Positions 59,953 to 64,000 of a stretch of DNA of 64,000 nt are shown one piece after another. The number at the start of each line of letters is the position of its first letter. The first letter of the stretch is position 1. The translations under genes were made by a program, and so were the position numbers. The notes under the pieces are model-generated. The model saw only the letters and a program-made list of their open reading frames with translations, was not told the DNA's origin and did no database searches. Source of the DNA: Lepraria neglecta (Eukaryota > Ascomycota > Lecanoromycetes > Lecanorales > Stereocaulaceae); NCBI GenBank assembly GCA_033220425.1, contig CM065646.1:1061501-1125500 (forward strand), written 5' to 3'.

Positions 59953-61879
59953 TCAATGGGCCTTAACCGCAGTATCTGGTTGAATCCTGGCCATCATCTC
60001 TTCCTTTGTGATCAAATGATCGATTCTCTCCAGTAAACCGAGTAGGCTCTTCATACTTCCACCTGCAAAATTCTGTCAGTATAGCTGGGGAAGGTCATAG
60101 TGTTTTGAGCCAAACGACATGTCAAGAGAGTAATAAGTACACATAATGGTGGGTACAATGAGCAGGCTTCGTGCCAGAAAACGCATTTCAGGAGCAGTAA
60201 GTACACACGACTATTGGTAGAACGAGCAGATTTTGTGCCGGAAAACGGGTCTTGGGAGTAAGGAAAAGGACAAACTGGGAGGTAAGGAGCCCGAAACTTA
60301 CTCCATTCATTGAGCACTTCGTCCGCATCTCTCGTCTTGGCGAAGGTGACCACCCGAGCAGGCCTATCGATCTTCGCATACACAGTCTTCGCTGTTACCA
60401 ACGAGCTAATATAGCTCTCCGTCTCTTCTTCATCAAGGTCCAGTAATTGAGTCAGGCGGTGCATCTGTATCCGTGTGTAGTATTTCGCAATCACGCCGAC
60501 GTTGTGTTCAATGACACGCTTGCGGAGGTCTTGCCAGCGCGTGTGCGCTTTGGGGTCTTGTTGGTCTGGGGACGCTGAAAAAACATCGGTGGAGCAGAGA
60601 TGTGGACCGAAACGCTCAGAAACGATCGGCCAGCGCATGAGCTCAGGGATGGTAAAGGTCTTGAGCAGTTCCTTTTCTTCGGGGACGAGTGAGTTACGGG
60701 TATCGGCATTGATGCGGTGGAGGAGGTCAGATTGTTCGTTGTCGTGAGGGGCGAGGAGGATGTAGTAGATGACTCTTTGAAGGACCTGAAATTTATGAGC
60801 TGCGTGAACTGCGAGGAGTCCATTGTAGAATAGACGACTTACTGCGTGCAGCTGCTCTGGGGTGTCTTCGACAGACTCGGTGTCCAGGACTTGTCGATAA
60901 TGCTTGCATGCGTCCAGATACTTGTCCTCATGCTTGGCTAATGTGATCTGCTGTTCGTAGTACCGAAGTTTCAGATCCGTAACATCATCTTCAGGCTCCA
61001 GCGGGGGATCATCGATGCTCCGATTCTTCTCTTTCTCCTCTCGCTCTTTCTTGTCCTTTTCAATCTGCTCCGGCGTCCTCTTTGGTTTCCGCGAGAAGTA
61101 TTTGATGCCGATCTTGCGACTCAAAATACCAGCTTGTGTCCAGTCACCCTTTTCGATGCACAACGCCACCTGTTCTAGGATGAACTCGGTCTTTTCCCTT
61201 CGGTGCATCGATCCGAATGTCTCGACTTGTAGCTCGCAAAGGATATCGGCTGCCGCATTCAGGTCACCTTGCTCTTTCTTCATGTCTGAAAGTATGCGAG
61301 TCACTCGTGCGCGTTCGACTTCGACGAAGATCTGTGATTTTGAGTAAGCCTCGGCGAAGTAAGAGGGTCTCAGATAGTCATACCTTGCCCTCCGTGACTG
61401 TCCGTAACGTCTCGATCAGCGAGAGCTTCTTCTCCTGATCCGGCGCCTCATTTATGAATAACATTGCGACTTGCACCATCTTGGTGGTGGCCTGCTTGAG
61501 CTGGCCATGCTTCTTCGACAGTAGTAAGATCTGCTCGTTTAGCAAACCCCAGTCGCCCGAGTCCTTGGAAATTGTGATGATCGCGACAAGCAGTCTGGAG
61601 GTCGACGCAAGATCTGAGGCCTGTGGCAACAAAGTGTCAGCAAGTAAGGCAGACGATGGTAGCACAAGAAGATACCTTACCTGCCGCGCTTGCTTCTCAA
61701 GCACAGACAGCTTCTCCAGTGCTGCTTGCACATTGGTCTGTTAGAAGATCCGTCAGCGAGATGCTCTCAGTCAAGCAGAAGGCTTCCTTTACCTTAGCAA
61801 GCTCTTGTGCCTCAGGTATTTGCTTGTCCACTTCTTTCGTGTAGTCCTTTTCAGGCTTGAAAAGCTGACCATCCGCCAT
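59953..61879 (-). CDS. RPN5: 26S proteasome regulatory subunit Rpn5 (PSMD12)
   Basis: Six exons: 61,879-61,793, 61,737-61,681, 61,620-61,384, 61,331-60,843, 60,785-60,302 and 60,062-59,953. They give 487 aa with all phases matching. Introns are 55, 60, 52, 57 and 239 bp. The start MADGQLFKPEKDYTKEVDKQ and the helical repeats (ATTKMVQVAMLFINEAPDQE, DILCELQVETFGSMHRREK) are Rpn5-like. The PCI domain is near the C-terminus (VIEHNVGVIAKYYTRIQMHR, LTQLLDLDEEETESYISSLV). The last exon gives SLLGLLERIDHLITKEEM. Rpn5 is part of the lid of the 26S proteasome. The 57-bp fourth intron is also open in frame (19 codons). The 239-bp last intron is unusually long and holds a repeat shared with other loci. 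Confidence 0.93.
60115..60275 (+). repeat. Shared degenerate repeat, copy in the last intron of RPN5
   Basis: Two tandem units of about 65 bp: GAGCAGGCTTCGTGCCAGAA then TTTCAGGAGC, and GAGCAGATTTTGTGCCGGAA then TCTTGGGAGT. They resemble the core of the repeats at 50.0 and 51.0 kb. Confidence 0.55.
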
Positions 61880-62915
61880 GGTGACCCTTATTTTTTAGAG
61901 GTGAAGATTCAGAAGGGATCGATAGCTCTTAATAAGTGATGAAAGTATTTGAATAATTGTTTAGATCTGGACTTCCAAAGCTCACAGCGCGCTTACGCGT
62001 AGCCGAGAATAAGCGCAGTCTTGGCATCTCCAAGGCTCAATGAATATCATTGGGGTCTAAGATAAAGTACGCACATTGTTTTCACAGAGCATCTCCACGT
62101 AGCTCCCTGCGAATCCAAAGCAAATATTGTCAAATCTATCCTTTGCCTCCGACCCTGCGTTTTACGAAAGCGAACTTCTGGGAATTTACCACAACTTTGC
62201 GGCAATGTAGCCACTGCACCAACTGTGTTTGAGCGGAAAGAACTGTTCCAATCTCATGAAGGTGACATTTTTGTGAAGGTTTCTGTTTCGAAGATATTTC
62301 CTACAGCTCTATCTGAATACTTGTTGATCTACATCATACCCTGATATGCCTCTATGGAGCGCAGAATAAACGCGATTATTGGTAGAATACCTTTAAAATG
62401 GATCAGAAGTCAAAATCAAGAGCGTGAATACTGAGGCAAGATTGGTTTAATAAGCTCCAACTGTAACAGCTTCAACTGCAAGAACTCCACACTTGACCAT
62501 TACACATGATGGTTCACTTACCATGTGTACCTCCCTTGATCAGCTTGTGCAACTTGTGCCCGAAAAGGTCGTTTGATCTGCTCAAAACAAATTTTCGTTG
62601 GTGGCGATGGCACTAAGACCTCGCTCAACAACAGAGAGGCGACTGAGGCGTCTGTACTACAATACTCTTGTATCATGGGTCCTGCGTTGGTGACTAGTAT
62701 GTGTTATCAGTCAGTCTGACACAAATTGCAAAGCCCGAACCAAGCTATTGACATATCTTCGACAGAACCCAGATTTCCTATAAATTTAGTTTCTTCTTCT
62801 CTCTCAAACTCCTTTACAACCCTCACCATCAATCAAATCACACCAAAAAACCTCAACACCATCACATACAAACAAAATCATCCAACAACTACACGAAACA
62901 TAAAGAACCATCAAG
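61880..62915. other. Divergent intergenic region of RPN5 and the Pro-rich gene
   Basis: Contains both promoters. The last 130 bp before 62,916 are C/A/T-rich with few G, as in a transcribed fungal leader. No other gene is seen. Confidence 0.5.
62779..62785 (+). promoter_or_regulatory. Candidate TATA box of the Pro-rich gene
   Basis: TATAAAT lies 137 bp upstream of the ATG and is followed by the CT-rich tract TTTCTTCTTCTCTCTC, a usual place for transcription start in filamentous fungi. Confidence 0.5.
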
Positions 62916-63320
62916 ATGTCGAGCGCACTGAAAGCTCATACCCTTCGCTACTCGTCGAGAATGCCGCGGTCCGGCCGAGCTGCCTCTTATCTTCCGGGTA
63001 CTGATGGTCATCCGCTGTCTCATGGTAAGTCAATACAAGCTCTCGCCCTACATTTGCTGAATAACACCTATGAAGCATGTCACCACGGACCTAATCCAAA
63101 CCCCCCTGATCCTGATCCCATACCCGGCCCACCACCGCCATGGGAATCGCATTTGATAACCGGACGTCACCACGGTCCAGATCTTAATGGTCCAGATCCT
63201 ATACCTGGTCCACCACCCCCCTGGGAGATGCGTTTGCCGACTCACATTTGTCAAACATACTACCACGGCCCTGATCCCATTCCCGGCCCACCAGCGCCAT
63301 GGGCGATGCAAGTTGTCTAA
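62916..63320 (+). CDS. Small Pro-rich repeat protein
   Basis: The ATG at 62,916 has a good context (ATCAAGATGTCG). The single frame codes 134 aa. A perfect-looking 51-bp intron (about 63,025-63,075, GTAAGT donor, CTGAA branch-like site, GAAG acceptor) is a multiple of three, so the product is 117 aa if it is spliced. After a basic N-terminus (LRYSSRMPRSGRAASYLPG) come three repeats with the core HGPDPIPGPPPPWE; the last is PPAPWAM. Each is spaced by 10-15 variable residues. No signal peptide is evident. PPPPW-type units suggest binding to SH3, WW or similar modules, but that is only inference. I do not know the family. Confidence 0.65.
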   Translation: MSSALKAHTLRYSSRMPRSGRAASYLPGTDGHPLSHGKSIQALALHLLNNTYEACHHGPNPNPPDPDPIPGPPPPWESHLITGRHHGPDLNGPDPIPGPPPPWEMRLPTHICQTYYHGPDPIPGPPAPWAMQVV

Positions 63321-63539
63321 AATCCGGATATTTGAGCCCAATTCTGGCGAGAAGGCCGTTCTATGAGTGTAGAACCGCAAGTCTTGGGCTCAAGGGAAGC
63401 TACAAAGAGGACTTTTCTAACTCAATCAACAGTTGCCCAATTTTGAGGGCTTTCATGCATGCTCTTGCGAAGGTTGGCACCCGTCATGGGAGCCAGAATA
63501 GTGAAATAATGTACACATTTGTTCAAGCATGATATTCAT

Positions 63540-64000
63540 AAACACAGTTGTCGAGTGGATCGAAGCTGCGACTGCTGTCTACAAGCAATTACTTAAGTCA
63601 TCAATACATCAATTTAGAGTAAGGCGAAGCTGTGAACATGGCACTCAGCTGGCCATGTGGACTGTGACTGTAGCATTCAATTGGAAATCTCGGCAGTAGA
63701 CACACCATAAGTGGATGTATCAGAGCTGCGCACCCAATCGAAAACTGAAGCTCAAGACATACCATGATCAAGTACGATGAGGCTGCGAATACCAAATTTA
63801 CGCAAGTACCTAAGCTGTGAGTGCGTTATTATGGGTTAGAATAAAACTGCAAACATAACAATCGTTTTATAGTTTGAACTGTGAGTGCCTTCTGATCGAG
63901 CGGAACCAAGCTGCGAATATTTCACTTATCCAGCGATGAAAGCATTGATTCTTCTTTGATCAAGTAGTACGAAGTTGCAAGTAGGATGTTCTTGCAAGGA
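63540..64000 (+). repeat. Degenerate tandem repeat with GAAGCTGCGAATA-like motif
   Basis: Variants of GARGCTGCGAAT recur at about 63,560, 63,625, 63,725, 63,780, 63,815, 63,850, 63,910 and 63,970, often near GATCAAGTA or GATCGAG. Spacing is irregular (35-100 bp), so this is an old, eroded array that runs off the right edge. No gene is seen between 63,321 and 64,000. Confidence 0.45.

Overview
The window looks like a chromosome segment from a filamentous ascomycete, probably a Dothideomycete. The evidence is short spliceosomal introns of about 47-60 bp with GTAAGT-like donors and CTRAC branch points, CT-rich leaders, fungal housekeeping genes (IPI3, RPN5, a MET1-type sirohaem synthase, deoxyribose-phosphate aldolase, a NIPSNAP protein), and a block of retrotransposons damaged by RIP (repeat-induced point mutation).

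Layout. 1-9.9 kb is ordinary gene-bearing DNA: the 5' part of an unknown minus-strand gene, IPI3, a decayed oleate hydratase gene, a tRNA-Gly(GCC) and an unrecognised multi-exon gene. About 10.0-44.6 kb is an AT-rich block in which CpA and TpG are nearly absent while CpG and TpA are common, the mark of CpA-directed RIP. It is a nested stack of LTR-retrotransposon fossils. Gypsy-2 copy 1 (14.4-34.1 kb) has Gypsy-1 (14.58-23.54 kb) inside its 5' LTR and a Helitron-like element X inside its pol. That X is in turn split by Gypsy-4 (26.57-31.57 kb). Gypsy-1 carries two more copies of X. Gypsy-2 copy 2 (37.43-42.46 kb) sits in a fourth element, Gypsy-3. Target-site duplications (ATTAC, GTTAT, RGACC) fix the insertion order. 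About 44.6-46.6 kb is a less mutated fringe with a Gypsy-1-like LTR and an accessory Cys-rich reading frame.

46.6-64 kb is again gene-bearing: a 60-aa small protein, an F-box/2EXR-like gene with an in-frame stop or a 39-bp intron, deoC and MET1 in divergent arrangement, a Thr-rich surface-type protein, a NIPSNAP-domain mitochondrial protein, RPN5 and a Pro-rich repeat protein. The host genes do not form one pathway: they cover ribosome assembly, the proteasome, sirohaem/sulfate assimilation and deoxynucleoside catabolism.

The most unusual signals are: (1) element X, about 1 kb, with 240-bp internal tandem repeats, a perfect terminal hairpin and no clear terminal inverted repeats; (2) Cys-rich accessory frames next to LTRs, running against pol, in more than one Gypsy family; (3) a degenerate repeat family shared by two unusually long introns and two intergenic stretches; (4) a 110-bp GC-rich foldback repeat present three times around the AT-rich block; (5) a small protein made of repeated HGPDPIPGPPPPWE-type units. 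All homology calls come from reading motifs; no database search was run.
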